The notes beneath the pieces were generated by a model. It saw only the letters and a program-made list of their open reading frames with translations, searched no databases and was not told where the DNA came from. 64,000 nt of DNA from JALQTD01 sp964390365 (GTDB lineage: Bacteria; Bacteroidota; Bacteroidia; Flavobacteriales_D; Sanyastnellaceae): NCBI GenBank assembly GCA_964390365.1, contig CAYMHW010000002.1:1-64000 (forward strand). Reading direction: 5' to 3'. The position numbers were made by a program, and so were the translations under genes. Of this stretch, positions 24,361-33,519 are shown in pieces (the stretch's first letter is position 1; the number at the start of each line of letters is the position of its first letter).

Positions 24361-25974
24361 ATGACCCGTTTTCCCTTGTCCGCGGTAGCTGGTGGCCTGT
24401 TCTTCCTGACCAGCTGTTCTTTCTACAACGTCACCACCCAGGTCGAGGTGTTTTCTGCACCGGGCCAAGACAGCGTTGAAGTGTCCTTGGAGCTGCGGGA
24501 CTGGGATGAAGTCGAATCCTTCGAATTCCTCGGTTACGATTGGGTGGACGTGGGGTTGGACAATTACGAGGAAGGGCACATTTTTCGGGCGGAGCGACCG
24601 GGATATTTCGCCGATCACTTGCCCGTTTTCCGCGAGCGGAGCAACCGGTGGAAGGGCGTGGATTTGGGGTTAAGCGCTGTGCTGACGCGGCCGCTGGTGG
24701 AGCACGGCACGGAAGCGTGGGAGGCCCGGCAATGGACTCAGGCGATTTCATTGGGATACAACGTGTTGGGGTTTGTCCTGTCGCCTTGGCGGGTGTATGA
24801 CAAAACCTTCACGCTGCCGGAATTGGAGCCCCTTCCGGAGGCCGATGCCGATGCGCCACCGGTTTGGATTGAAGGGGTGCACATTGCCGTCGCCCCCGGG
24901 GACCACGTGACGGAGCACTACCGGAACCGCAATGCGTACTATGCGAATCGTTTGGCCTTCACTTATGCGAACGATGAGGCCTTCGACATGGCCTACACCA
25001 ACCTCGACGAGGACGCGCTCGAACGCCTGTGGGAACAGGGATATCAAGGCCCCAATGGCGGCAGCCTGTTCACCATGGAAGACGAAATGGTGCTCGAAGC
25101 GGCCATCGTGGGCGTGAAGGAGCAGCAAATCGGGAACCTCGCGCAGTACACGGTGCATTCGCGTTGGTGGGTGTACAATCCGTACGGGTTGCCGAGCGAC
25201 ACCGTGGATTACTTCACGCGCTCGCCGTGGGGGTTCGCCTCGGGCGTGGAAAGTCCGTTCGACCGGCAGGCGCTGGCCGATGCCATGGTGAAGGTTTGTT
25301 TCGATGCGGCGGAGAACCCCAAACTGCGGCACGAGGCCACCCGCAAGGACACCTTGGAGGCGATGTGGAAGGCGGACTGGGAGCCCATCGTCCTGGAAGC
25401 CGTAAAAGCGCCTTCGGGAAAGTTGGCGAGCGCGTTGTCTTCCGTCGTGACGATTGAAGACGAGTTGGGGCACGGGAGCGGGTGCGTGTTATCGAGCGAC
25501 GGGTTCATTTTGACGAACCACCACGTGGTGCTCGACACGCAGGCGGTGCATACGGTGCATTTTCAGGACGGGACGAGCTTGGAGGCGGAAATCGTGCGGT
25601 ACCATCCGCTGTATGATTTGGCCCTGTTGAAAGTGGACACCACGGGGCTGGTTCCGTTTCAGACAGACATGCGGCCTGAAACGGTGGAAATCGGGGACGA
25701 CGTGTTTGCAATGGGGACGCCCTATGACGTCGATTTGGGCGCGTCCGTGACGCGGGGCATCGTGAGCGCGATCCGGAAAGATGGCAAGCGCAACCTGATT
25801 CAAACCGACGTGAGCATTTCCCCGGGAAACAGCGGGGGGGCCTTGGTGCGCGGAGACGGCACCCTCATCGGAGTGGTCAACGAAAAGATCATGGAACTCG
25901 GGGTCGAAGGCATCGGGTTCGCCATCCCCTTGCACTTCATCGAAGACGCGCTGATGGTGCGTTATGAACGCTGA
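24361..25974 (+). CDS. S1C trypsin-like serine protease, lipoprotein, with unrecognised N-terminal region
   Basis: A lipobox with Cys19 (GLFFLTSCS) predicts an envelope lipoprotein of 537 residues. Residues ~20-355 match no family I know. They are rich in acidic and aromatic residues and contain repeated short strands. The C-terminal ~180 residues are an HtrA/DegP-like trypsin domain with a complete triad: His in NHHVV (~387), Asp in YDLALLKVD (~418) and Ser in SPGNSGGAL (~490). No PDZ domain follows. The in-frame extension upstream of 24361 is antisense to ligA and was excluded; the ATG chosen begins the lipoprotein signal. It converges on prmC with a 13-bp overlap. Confidence 0.87.
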   Translation: MTRFPLSAVAGGLFFLTSCSFYNVTTQVEVFSAPGQDSVEVSLELRDWDEVESFEFLGYDWVDVGLDNYEEGHIFRAERPGYFADHLPVFRERSNRWKGVDLGLSAVLTRPLVEHGTEAWEARQWTQAISLGYNVLGFVLSPWRVYDKTFTLPELEPLPEADADAPPVWIEGVHIAVAPGDHVTEHYRNRNAYYANRLAFTYANDEAFDMAYTNLDEDALERLWEQGYQGPNGGSLFTMEDEMVLEAAIVGVKEQQIGNLAQYTVHSRWWVYNPYGLPSDTVDYFTRSPWGFASGVESPFDRQALADAMVKVCFDAAENPKLRHEATRKDTLEAMWKADWEPIVLEAVKAPSGKLASALSSVVTIEDELGHGSGCVLSSDGFILTNHHVVLDTQAVHTVHFQDGTSLEAEIVRYHPLYDLALLKVDTTGLVPFQTDMRPETVEIGDDVFAMGTPYDVDLGASVTRGIVSAIRKDGKRNLIQTDVSISPGNSGGALVRGDGTLIGVVNEKIMELGVEGIGFAIPLHFIEDALMVRYER

Positions 25975-26831
25975 GCCGTGACCATGCGGGGTTTCGACTG
26001 CAGGTCGCGGTGCACGGTGACGTGGTGCCAACCCGCAAGCAAGTCAGCGACCTCATCGGCGAAAGCTTCGTGGACCTCGAAGGCGAGCAAACCGCCCGGA
26101 CGCAAGGCACCGCCCGCGGCGCATTGCTCGACCAACGTGCGGTAGTGGACCAACGGCGCATCATCGGGAACAAAGAGCGCATCGTGCGGATCGTGTTCCA
26201 CCACCACGGCATCCAGTTGACGGCGCTCGGAAGCTGGAATGTACGGCGGGTTGCTCACAACAGCATCGAACGGGGGGACAGCCAACTGAGCCAGCTCCGC
26301 GAATCGGGCGTGGTGCCACGCCACTTCCAACCCCAGCCGCTCTCCGTTTTCGCGAGCGAGTTCCAGCGCCGCTGACGAGGCGTCGAGGGCCACCACATCC
26401 GCTTTCGGCCATCCCGCCTTCACGGCGAGGGCCAAGCATCCCGTTCCCGTTCCGGCATCGCAAACGCGCACGGCTCGATGCGTTCGCACCCAGTCCAGCA
26501 CCCAAGCGGCGAGTTCTTCGGTCTCAGGTCGTGGAATCAGCGCCCGGGGGTCGGTTTTCAGTTCCAATCCGTGGAACAGGGTTTGGCCCAAGACATGCTG
26601 CACGGGCCTTCCTTCGGAACACGCCCTTGCGCAATCGGCCAGGCGGTTCAGCTCGGATTCGGAATACACGTGCCCCATGAGGCGCAAACCGCGGTCCTTG
26701 CCCGTTACGTGGCGCAACAGCAACCGCACCACACCGGTCGCCTCCTCCCCTCCGATCCACTCCTCAAGCCAAAGCGTGACCGAACGCTCGTCGTTCCGAG
26801 CAGGCCAAGGTCCCGTGTGCCGCCCCGCCAT
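25962..26831 (-). CDS. prmC: Release factor glutamine methyltransferase PrmC
   Basis: This enzyme methylates the GGQ glutamine of RF1 and RF2 with S-adenosylmethionine. An N-terminal helical bundle (~1-85) is followed by the SAM-binding motif VCDAGTGTGCLALAVKAG (~125-140). The substrate-glutamine motif SNPPY lies at ~191-195 (FDAVVSNPPYIPASE). I used the ATG at 26831 (MAGRHTG); an upstream in-frame ATG at 26849 would overlap mgsA by 14 bp. The 289-residue length fits the family. It is the last gene of a minus-strand run after the amylase and mgsA. Confidence 0.94.
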   Translation of the reverse strand: MAGRHTGPWPARNDERSVTLWLEEWIGGEEATGVVRLLLRHVTGKDRGLRLMGHVYSESELNRLADCARACSEGRPVQHVLGQTLFHGLELKTDPRALIPRPETEELAAWVLDWVRTHRAVRVCDAGTGTGCLALAVKAGWPKADVVALDASSAALELARENGERLGLEVAWHHARFAELAQLAVPPFDAVVSNPPYIPASERRQLDAVVVEHDPHDALFVPDDAPLVHYRTLVEQCAAGGALRPGGLLAFEVHEAFADEVADLLAGWHHVTVHRDLQSKPRMVTAQRS

Positions 26832-26835
26832 GAAC

Positions 26836-27210
26836 TCAGAATCCCGCAATCAACAAGTGAGCCGTTGCGGCGTTGGTGGCGAGCGGAATGTTGTGGACGT
26901 CGCATTGACGCAGCAACATGTTGATGTCCGGCTCGTGCGGATGCTTGCCCATCGGATCGCGGAAGAAAATGACCGCGTGGACGTTGCCTTCGGTGATGCG
27001 CGCAGCGATTTGGGCATCGCCCCCGAGGGGCCCCGAAGCGAGGCACTCCACCTCCAATCCGATGGACTGCAGACGGCCTCCTGTGGTGCCCGTTCCGATG
27101 AGCTTGAAGCGCTCAAAGAACGGGCGATTCGCGTTCGCAAAATCCACCAAGGCCTGCTTCCGACCGTCGTGCGCAATCAACGCGATGCATCGCTGCTCTC
27201 CCCCCATCAT
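26836..27210 (-). CDS. mgsA: Methylglyoxal synthase
   Basis: This enzyme converts dihydroxyacetone phosphate to methylglyoxal and phosphate. Family motifs are visible throughout: CIALIAHDGRK at the N-terminus, LIGTGTTGGRL (phosphate loop), SGPLGGDAQIAARI (active-site region), VIFFRDPMGKHPHEPDINMLLR and the N-terminal-to-barrel closing segment NIPLATNAATA. The length of 124 residues is normal. The ATG at 27210 gives a 4-bp ATGA overlap with the amylase stop; a longer start at 27222 is possible. Coupling to a starch-degrading lipoprotein suggests control of triose-phosphate excess during glycan use, which is an inference. Confidence 0.95.
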   Translation of the reverse strand: MMGGEQRCIALIAHDGRKQALVDFANANRPFFERFKLIGTGTTGGRLQSIGLEVECLASGPLGGDAQIAARITEGNVHAVIFFRDPMGKHPHEPDINMLLRQCDVHNIPLATNAATAHLLIAGF

Positions 27211-28643
27211 TTCCGCGTCCAAATCGCGTACCCTCGGGCAGGAACCTCAACGACTCCATCTTCACTCCAATCCGCGGAGCCGGCATACAGGTTCAATTCA
27301 TTCACCGGCAACGAAACGGATTGCGCAGCATCGCTCAAATTCGCCGCGACGACCACCTCGCTGCCTTCTTTGACACGCCGGTACGCAAACACGGATTCGT
27401 CCGCTTCCGTTGCGAGCAGTTCAGGCCACGCCCCATCGGCTCCATTCCAAAGCGCGGATTCCGCCTCCTTCAACGCATTGAGCTGCGTGAACAACGGCGC
27501 CCAAGCGTACCCGTTCCAGTTCACCGTATCCTTCTCGAAGAACCGAAGGCGCTTCTGGTTGGGCGCTTCTTGGCCCGAATAAATGAGCGGCATCCCAAAC
27601 AACGTGCTCGCCACCACCGTCATCGCCTCCGCATTCGCTCCGTGGCGCTCCTCCACCGTGCCCTTCCAAGCGTTTTCGTCGTGGTTGGTCACGAAGAACA
27701 TGCGGTAGGCCTCCCGCGGGTAACGCGCCTCCTCGCGCTTCATGAAGGCGCGGAGGCTGTCCAGGGGCCACTCGCCGCCGCCGACTTGGTCCATCACGTG
27801 CATGCCCTCCCACACGTAACTCATGTCAAACGCGCGCTCGTGGTGCTCGGGCTTGTCCGCCTCCGCAAGCATGAACACGTCCCGCTTCACCTCTTCCATG
27901 GCGAGCCGCGCTTGGACCCAAAACTCGGTCGGCACCTTCTCCGCCACATCGCACCGGTACCCGTCGATGTCCGCCTCCACGATCCAGTACAACATCGCGT
28001 CCTCCATCGCGGCGTACAAGCCGTTCTCCTTTCCGTTCTCCCAGTCGAGTTGGGTCACATCCCACCAGTCCGTGCCCGTGGGCGGCTGCAACTCCCCAAG
28101 CGAATCGAGCAAGAAGTACTCGCGATGCTCTTCCGTCCACTTGCTGTCGAACGCGGTGTGGTTCGCCACCCAGTCGAGGATGACCTTCATGCCGAGCTCG
28201 TGCGCGCGGTTCACGAGGGACTTGAAATCCTCCAACGTCCCAAATTCGGGGTTCACGCCTTTGTAATCCCGCGCACTGTAAGGCGATCCGAGGCTTCCGC
28301 TGCCCGGCTCTGCGATGTAGTTGTTCGCATTTTCGCCCCCTTTTCGGTTTTGTTCTCCGATGGGATGAATGGGCATGAGCCAAAGGATGTCAGAGCCCAA
28401 AGAGCGGATGCGGGGCAAGTCCGCTTCCAACGCCTTGAAGGTGCCCTCGGGCGTATGCTGGCGGACATTGACTTCGTAGATGGAGGCGGACCGGGCCCAT
28501 TCGGGGTGCACGAGCACCTCGGGGTCAATGGCCGTGCCTTCCGAAACATGAGCCACGGAGGTGGGCTCCTTCACCGCGGCCTCGCCGCAGCCCGCAGCAA
28601 TCGCCAAACCTGCAGCGACCGCCCAAATCATTCCTTTTTGCAT
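27207..28643 (-). CDS. GH13 alpha-amylase family lipoprotein
   Basis: A lipobox with Cys19 (AIAAGCGE) predicts an envelope lipoprotein. The (beta/alpha)8 barrel carries the GH13 signature regions: DWVANHT (region I), DGYRCDVAEK with the nucleophile Asp (~233), FMLAEADK with the acid/base Glu (~260) and VTNHDEN with the transition-state Asp (~317). A short C-terminal beta domain ends at residue 478. The substrate is an alpha-glucan; whether it is starch, maltodextrin or trehalose-like cannot be read. It is first in an operon with mgsA and prmC. A TAACTTCG box lies 4 nt before the ATG. Confidence 0.92.
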   Translation of the reverse strand: MQKGMIWAVAAGLAIAAGCGEAAVKEPTSVAHVSEGTAIDPEVLVHPEWARSASIYEVNVRQHTPEGTFKALEADLPRIRSLGSDILWLMPIHPIGEQNRKGGENANNYIAEPGSGSLGSPYSARDYKGVNPEFGTLEDFKSLVNRAHELGMKVILDWVANHTAFDSKWTEEHREYFLLDSLGELQPPTGTDWWDVTQLDWENGKENGLYAAMEDAMLYWIVEADIDGYRCDVAEKVPTEFWVQARLAMEEVKRDVFMLAEADKPEHHERAFDMSYVWEGMHVMDQVGGGEWPLDSLRAFMKREEARYPREAYRMFFVTNHDENAWKGTVEERHGANAEAMTVVASTLFGMPLIYSGQEAPNQKRLRFFEKDTVNWNGYAWAPLFTQLNALKEAESALWNGADGAWPELLATEADESVFAYRRVKEGSEVVVAANLSDAAQSVSLPVNELNLYAGSADWSEDGVVEVPARGYAIWTRK

Positions 28644-28647
28644 GGCG

Positions 28648-28655
28648 CGAAGTTA
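28648..28655 (-). promoter_or_regulatory. -7-like box directly upstream of amylase gene
   Basis: TAACTTCG on the minus strand, with 4 nt (GCGC) between it and the ATG. It resembles the boxes before ligA, meaB and hisS. Confidence 0.42.
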
Positions 28656-28693
28656 GCTGATTTTTTTGATTAAGTGTAAAAACGACACCAACC

Positions 28694-31489
28694 TCAGAAC
28701 AACGTGGGTTGGCTGTCGTCCGCCCCTTTCGCTCTCCGCTTCTTGAACGGGGAATCAGCTCCCGCATCCAAACGGGGTGCCTGGGCCGATGGCAACTCCG
28801 GCGGATCGACCGGACCTTCTTCCGCAAGCTCGGGCGTCGGTTCGGGTGTGCGCTTGGGTGCGAATTGGGCGATGTGCTGCTCCAATGCCTCCGCCTCACG
28901 CTCCTCGTTCGGGTCGTTGAGGGTCACGTCCACGACCGGCAGGGTGCTGAGTTTGTTCCCCAACGCCCGCATGCCCTTCACGGCAATGAACTCGTCGAGG
29001 GCCACCACTTCATCCTCCCGATCGCGGGTTTCCTTGAAGCGGCGATTGAACCGGACCACCGCTTCTGGATGGAAGAGCGTGGTCGCCACGCCCAACCGCG
29101 ATTGCTCGTGGTCGCCGATGAAGCGGAACGGCTTTTGGACAAATTCCGGCAGGAAACGCTTGACGTACCAGTCTTCCTTCTCGCCTTCGAAATACACAGC
29201 ACTCACCACCCGGTTGGGATCCCACTTTTCCAAGTGGATCATCTTGTCATCGAAGTGGGTGCTCAAGTCGTAGCCCGAGAAGTGGTATTCGCCGGTGCTC
29301 AGGATGATCAAGATTTGGTCATCCCCACGGAAGTCCCCCAAGAACGTCCCCCGACCATCCGCATTCAACCTCCGAACGGTCTCGTCGTACCACACCTTCA
29401 ACGCCCCGAGCGTCGACACCCCCTCCTCGCTCAACTCGATGCGCTTGATGGGGAACTTCGAAACCAGGTTGCCTCCGGCTCCCCGGCCTTTGATGCCGAT
29501 TTCTGAAAAGTCCACGTCGAACCGGAGCTTTTTCAGGCGCTGATTCGCCCTCAAGTGCACGGTGACCACTTCCGCCTCGCCATTGGGGTTGGCCGTGAAG
29601 TAAAGGACGCGCGACTTCGCCGCGCCTTTCGTGACGTCGTACTCCTTGTCCCGCGTGATGCTCGTCACCGCGAACCGCTTCACAAGGCTTCGGCCGGTGG
29701 CCCCGTCTTGGTAAATGCAGTTGTACGTCGTGCGGTCATCGCCCTTCTTCCACACCCCGACGTGCAGGATGTCCTTACCGAAAAACGCCTTTTGCGTCAC
29801 CTTGCTCACGGAGAACTTTCCGTCCTTCCGGAAGACAATGATGTCGTCGATGTCGCTGCAATCGCAGACGTATTCCCCTTCGCCTCGCTTCATGCCCGTT
29901 CCGACGAAGCCCTCCTCGTAATTCGCATAAAGCTTGACGTTCGCCACCGCCACCTCGGCCGCCGAAATGGTATCGAACGTGCGCAGTTCCGTCTTGCGCT
30001 CGCGTCCTTTCCCGTATTTCTTTTTCAGCATCCGGAACCACTCGATGGCGTATTCCGTGAGGTGGTCCAAATGGTGGCGCACCTGCGCAATGTTCTCCTC
30101 CAACGAAGCGATGTATTGGTCCGCCTTGAACCCATCGAACTTCGAAATCCGCTTGATCTTGATTTCCGTCAACCGGGTCACGTCCTCATCCGTAACCGCC
30201 CGCACCAAATGCTTCACGTGCGGTTCCAACCCTTTGTGGATGGAGCTGAGGATTTCCTCCCACGTCTCGCACTCCTCGATGTCGCGGTAGATGCGGTTTT
30301 CGATGAAGATCTTTTCCAGCGAAGCGAAGTGCCATTTCTCCTGCAACTCGCCGAGCTCGATTTCCAACTCCCGCTTCAGCAATTCCCGCGTGGCGTCCGC
30401 GGAAATCTTCAACAGCTCCCGAACGCCCAAGAAATGCGGCTTGTCGTTCAAAATGACCACGGAGTTGGGCGCGAGGCTCACTTCGCAGTCGGTGAAGGCG
30501 TAGAGGGCGTCGATGGTCTTGTCCGGGGAAACGTTGTTGGCCAAATGAATGACCACCTCCACGAGTTCAGCGGTGTTGTCCTCGACCTTTTTGATCTTGA
30601 TCTTGCCTTTCTCGTTGGCCTTCAAGATGCTGTCTATCAGCGAGCCCGTCGTCACGCCAAAGGGCAATTCCCGGACGATGAGCGTTTTCGCATCTTCCTT
30701 CTCGATGCGCGCACGCACGCGCACCCGACCGCCACGGAGGCCGTCGTTGTAGTTCTCCACGTCCGCCATGCCTCCGGTCGGGAAGTCCGGAACGAGGGTG
30801 AAGGATTTGCCCTGCAGCGCCGCCACGCTCGCGTCGAGGAGCTCGATGAAATTGTGCGGCAACGTTTTGCAGGCCAACCCCACGGCAATGCCTTCCACCC
30901 CCGAAGCGAGCAAGAGCGGGAACTTCACCGGTAAGGTCTCCGGTTCCCGGTTGCGGCCATCGTAGCTCGCGAGCCAATTCGTGGTCTTCGCGTTGAAGCA
31001 GACTTCCTTGCCGAATTTGCTCAGGCGCACCTCGATGTAACGCGGAGCAGCAGCGCGGTCGCCCGTCAGGATGTTGCCCCAGTTTCCCTGGCAGTCGAGG
31101 AGCAATTCCCGCTGTCCGATTTGGACCATGGCATCTCCGATGCTCGCATCCCCGTGCGGGTGATACTTCATCGTGTTTCCGATGACGTTGGCCACCTTGT
31201 GGAAACGGCCATCGTCCATCTCATTGAGGCTGTGCAAGATGCGGCGTTGCACCGGCTTGAGCCCGTCGTTCTGGTGCGGCACCGCCCGTTCCAAGATGAC
31301 GTACGACGCGTAATCGAGGAAGTAGTCGTTGTACATGCCGCTCACTTTGATGACGCGCTCCAACTCCTCCCCTTCCCTCACATCGTCATCCAAGACTTCC
31401 GCCTCCTCCACCTCATCGGCTTCCTCGCGCGGCTCCTGCTGTTCCGAGCCCTCCAGCTCGTCGTTCGGTTCTTCTGGAAATTCACTCAT
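28694..31489 (-). CDS. parC: DNA topoisomerase IV subunit A
   Basis: A type IIA topoisomerase A subunit that cuts and rejoins duplex DNA for chromosome decatenation. An acidic N-terminal tail (~1-45) precedes the winged-helix core with catalytic Tyr151 (AAAPRYIEVRL), preceded by PHQNDGLKPVQRRIL and YHPHGDASIGDAM. The coiled tower is at ~330-480, and a diverged C-terminal beta-domain lies at ~530-830. A Pro/Glu-rich low-complexity tail follows. The C-terminal domain lacks an obvious GyrA-box, which fits ParC rather than GyrA. The gene overlaps parE (ATGA) and is cotranscribed with it. The 931-residue length is long because of both acidic tails. Confidence 0.93.
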   Translation of the reverse strand: MSEFPEEPNDELEGSEQQEPREEADEVEEAEVLDDDVREGEELERVIKVSGMYNDYFLDYASYVILERAVPHQNDGLKPVQRRILHSLNEMDDGRFHKVANVIGNTMKYHPHGDASIGDAMVQIGQRELLLDCQGNWGNILTGDRAAAPRYIEVRLSKFGKEVCFNAKTTNWLASYDGRNREPETLPVKFPLLLASGVEGIAVGLACKTLPHNFIELLDASVAALQGKSFTLVPDFPTGGMADVENYNDGLRGGRVRVRARIEKEDAKTLIVRELPFGVTTGSLIDSILKANEKGKIKIKKVEDNTAELVEVVIHLANNVSPDKTIDALYAFTDCEVSLAPNSVVILNDKPHFLGVRELLKISADATRELLKRELEIELGELQEKWHFASLEKIFIENRIYRDIEECETWEEILSSIHKGLEPHVKHLVRAVTDEDVTRLTEIKIKRISKFDGFKADQYIASLEENIAQVRHHLDHLTEYAIEWFRMLKKKYGKGRERKTELRTFDTISAAEVAVANVKLYANYEEGFVGTGMKRGEGEYVCDCSDIDDIIVFRKDGKFSVSKVTQKAFFGKDILHVGVWKKGDDRTTYNCIYQDGATGRSLVKRFAVTSITRDKEYDVTKGAAKSRVLYFTANPNGEAEVVTVHLRANQRLKKLRFDVDFSEIGIKGRGAGGNLVSKFPIKRIELSEEGVSTLGALKVWYDETVRRLNADGRGTFLGDFRGDDQILIILSTGEYHFSGYDLSTHFDDKMIHLEKWDPNRVVSAVYFEGEKEDWYVKRFLPEFVQKPFRFIGDHEQSRLGVATTLFHPEAVVRFNRRFKETRDREDEVVALDEFIAVKGMRALGNKLSTLPVVDVTLNDPNEEREAEALEQHIAQFAPKRTPEPTPELAEEGPVDPPELPSAQAPRLDAGADSPFKKRRAKGADDSQPTLF

Positions 31490-33339
31490 GCCACTTCGTC
31501 CTTTTCGACGCGCAGGTTTTCAATGATGAATTGCTGGCGATCCGGCGTGTTGGCCCCCATGAAGAAGGTCAACAAGTCCTGGATGCCGCTGTCCTTGCCG
31601 ATGACCACCGGGTCCAAGCGGATGTCCTCCCCGATGAAGTTGCTGAACTCATCCGGGCTGATCTCACCCAATCCCTTGAATCGGGTGATTTCGGGATTTT
31701 TTCCCAGTTCCGCCATCGCGGCCAGCTTCTCTTCCTCGCTGTAGCAGTAAATGGTTTTCTGCTTGTTGCGGACGCGGAAGAGCGGGGTTTGGAGCACATA
31801 CAGGTGCCCTTTCTTGACCAAATCCGGGAAGAATTGCAAGAAAAACGTGATGAGCAACAGGCGGATGTGCATCCCGTCCACGTCGGCATCCGTCGCGATG
31901 ACCACGTTGTTGTAGCGCAACGTATCGAGGCCGTCTTCGATGTCGAGGGCAGCTTGGAGCAGGTTGAACTCCTCGTTCTCGTACACCACCTTCTTCGTCT
32001 TCCCGAAGCAATTGAGCGGCTTACCCTTCAACGAGAACACCGCTTGCGTCTTGACGTCGCGGGCCTTCGTGATGGAGCCGGAAGCGGAATCGCCCTCCGT
32101 GATGAACAGGGTCGTCGCTTCGCGCAAGTCGTTCTTGTCGGACAAGTGAACGCGGCAATCGCGCAGCTTGCGGTTGTGCAGCGAAGCCTTCTTCGCGCGG
32201 TCGCGAGCCAGCTTCTTGATGCCGGCCAAATCCTTGCGCTCCCGCTCCGACTGCAAGATCCGCGCTTGCAAGGCCGTGGCGATTTCGGGATTGCGGTGCA
32301 GGAAGTTGTCCAAATCGCGCTTGAGGAAATCGTACACGAAACTCTTGAGCGTGGGGCGATCGGGACCGACTTCGGTGGAGCCGAGTTTGGTCTTGGTTTG
32401 GCTTTCAAACACCGGCTCCTCCACCTTCACCGAAATGGCAGCCTTGATGCCCGAACGGATGTCCGAGCCGTCGTAGTCCTTGCCGAAAAAGTCCCGCACC
32501 ACGCGGACCACCGCCTCCCGGAAGGCGCTCTGGTGGGTGCCGCCTTGGGACGTGAACTGGCCGTTGACGAAACTTTGGTAATCCTCCCCGTAAGCATCCG
32601 TGTGCGTGATCGCCACCTCGATGTCCTCGCCTTTCAAATGGATAATGGGATAGCGCGGCTCGGTGTCCAAGTCGTTCGTAAGCAGGTCCTTGAGCCCGTT
32701 TTCGCTTTTGAACTTTTCCCCATTCAGGTAAAGCGAAAGTCCCGTGTTCAAATAAGCGTAGTTCCAAAGCAAGCGCTCCACGTATTCCATGCGGAACCGG
32801 TAACCTTTGAACACGGTGAGGTCCGGGCGGAACACGATGAGTGTTCCGTTGCGCTCCTCCGACGCCTCCACGCCCGACTCCTCCAACAACTCGCCCGTTT
32901 CGAACCGCGCCAGTTTCCGCTGGCCTTCGCGGTAGCTTTCCACCGAGAACGACTCGGACAAGGCGTTCACTGCCTTCGTACCGACCCCGTTGAGGCCGAC
33001 GGACTTCTTGAACGCACGCGAATCGTACTTCCCGCCGGTGTTGATCTTCGACACGCAATCCACCACCTTCCCGAGCGGAATGCCCCGACCGTAGTCGCGC
33101 ACCCGCACCTCGCCGTCCTTGATGGTGACGCGGATGCTCTTGCCATGCCCCATCGCGTGTTCGTCGATGCTGTTGTCGATCACCTCCTTCAACAGGACGT
33201 AAATCCCATCGTCCGCCGACTGGCCGTCGCCGAGTTTACCGATGTACATCCCCGGACGCATCCGGATGTGCTCCTTCCAATCCAGGGAGCGGATGTTGTC
33301 TTCGTTGTACGTTACTTGTTCGTTCGCCTGTTCCGTCAT
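31486..33339 (-). CDS. parE: DNA topoisomerase IV subunit B
   Basis: The ATPase and TOPRIM subunit of topoisomerase IV, 617 residues. The GHKL ATPase domain shows MRPGMYIGKLGD, VIDNSIDEH (Mg-binding Asn), VRDYGRGIP and VGLNGVGTKAVNALS. The transducer follows. The TOPRIM domain begins near residue 410 (LFITEGDSASGS) and includes ATDADVDGMHIRLLL. It overlaps parC and has a -7 box (TAAGTTTG) 7 nt before its ATG. The divergent region of 180 bp is shared with pepD. Confidence 0.95.
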   Translation of the reverse strand: MTEQANEQVTYNEDNIRSLDWKEHIRMRPGMYIGKLGDGQSADDGIYVLLKEVIDNSIDEHAMGHGKSIRVTIKDGEVRVRDYGRGIPLGKVVDCVSKINTGGKYDSRAFKKSVGLNGVGTKAVNALSESFSVESYREGQRKLARFETGELLEESGVEASEERNGTLIVFRPDLTVFKGYRFRMEYVERLLWNYAYLNTGLSLYLNGEKFKSENGLKDLLTNDLDTEPRYPIIHLKGEDIEVAITHTDAYGEDYQSFVNGQFTSQGGTHQSAFREAVVRVVRDFFGKDYDGSDIRSGIKAAISVKVEEPVFESQTKTKLGSTEVGPDRPTLKSFVYDFLKRDLDNFLHRNPEIATALQARILQSERERKDLAGIKKLARDRAKKASLHNRKLRDCRVHLSDKNDLREATTLFITEGDSASGSITKARDVKTQAVFSLKGKPLNCFGKTKKVVYENEEFNLLQAALDIEDGLDTLRYNNVVIATDADVDGMHIRLLLITFFLQFFPDLVKKGHLYVLQTPLFRVRNKQKTIYCYSEEEKLAAMAELGKNPEITRFKGLGEISPDEFSNFIGEDIRLDPVVIGKDSGIQDLLTFFMGANTPDRQQFIIENLRVEKDEVA

Positions 33340-33346
33340 CTCGCTT

Positions 33347-33354
33347 CAAACTTA
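33347..33354 (-). promoter_or_regulatory. Bacteroidota -7 box upstream of parE
   Basis: TAAGTTTG on the minus strand exactly matches TAnnTTTG and ends 7 nt before the parE ATG, giving an almost leaderless mRNA. Confidence 0.5.
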
Positions 33355-33495
33355 CTGCCTTATGACGAAGCGCAGGCCGCTGTGAAAGGCCAAATTATCC
33401 ACAACGCCACCGACCGCAACCGCCCACTTTGCAGACGGAGGTCCGGAGTTTGCAGGCGTTGGCTTCGGGGATTCGGGCGGGGAGGTTGGGGGTTG

Positions 33496-33503
33496 TAAAT
33501 TTG
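33496..33503 (+). promoter_or_regulatory. Bacteroidota -7 box upstream of pepD
   Basis: TAAATTTG exactly matches TAnnTTTG and ends 16 nt before the pepD ATG. The rest of the 33355-33495 divergent spacer shows no gene; a TTTGCAG heptamer occurs twice near 33430-33460. Confidence 0.5.
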
Positions 33504-33519
33504 GCCCAAAACCCATCCC

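Noticed and set aside
31531..33498. A 655-codon plus-strand frame opposite parE that runs into the pepD spacer.
   Set aside because: Antisense shadow of parE, which has all its ATPase and TOPRIM motifs.
33340..33519. Repeated TTTGCAG heptamer in the parE-pepD spacer, considered as an operator.
   Set aside because: Only two copies, imperfect context and no dyad symmetry; likely chance.
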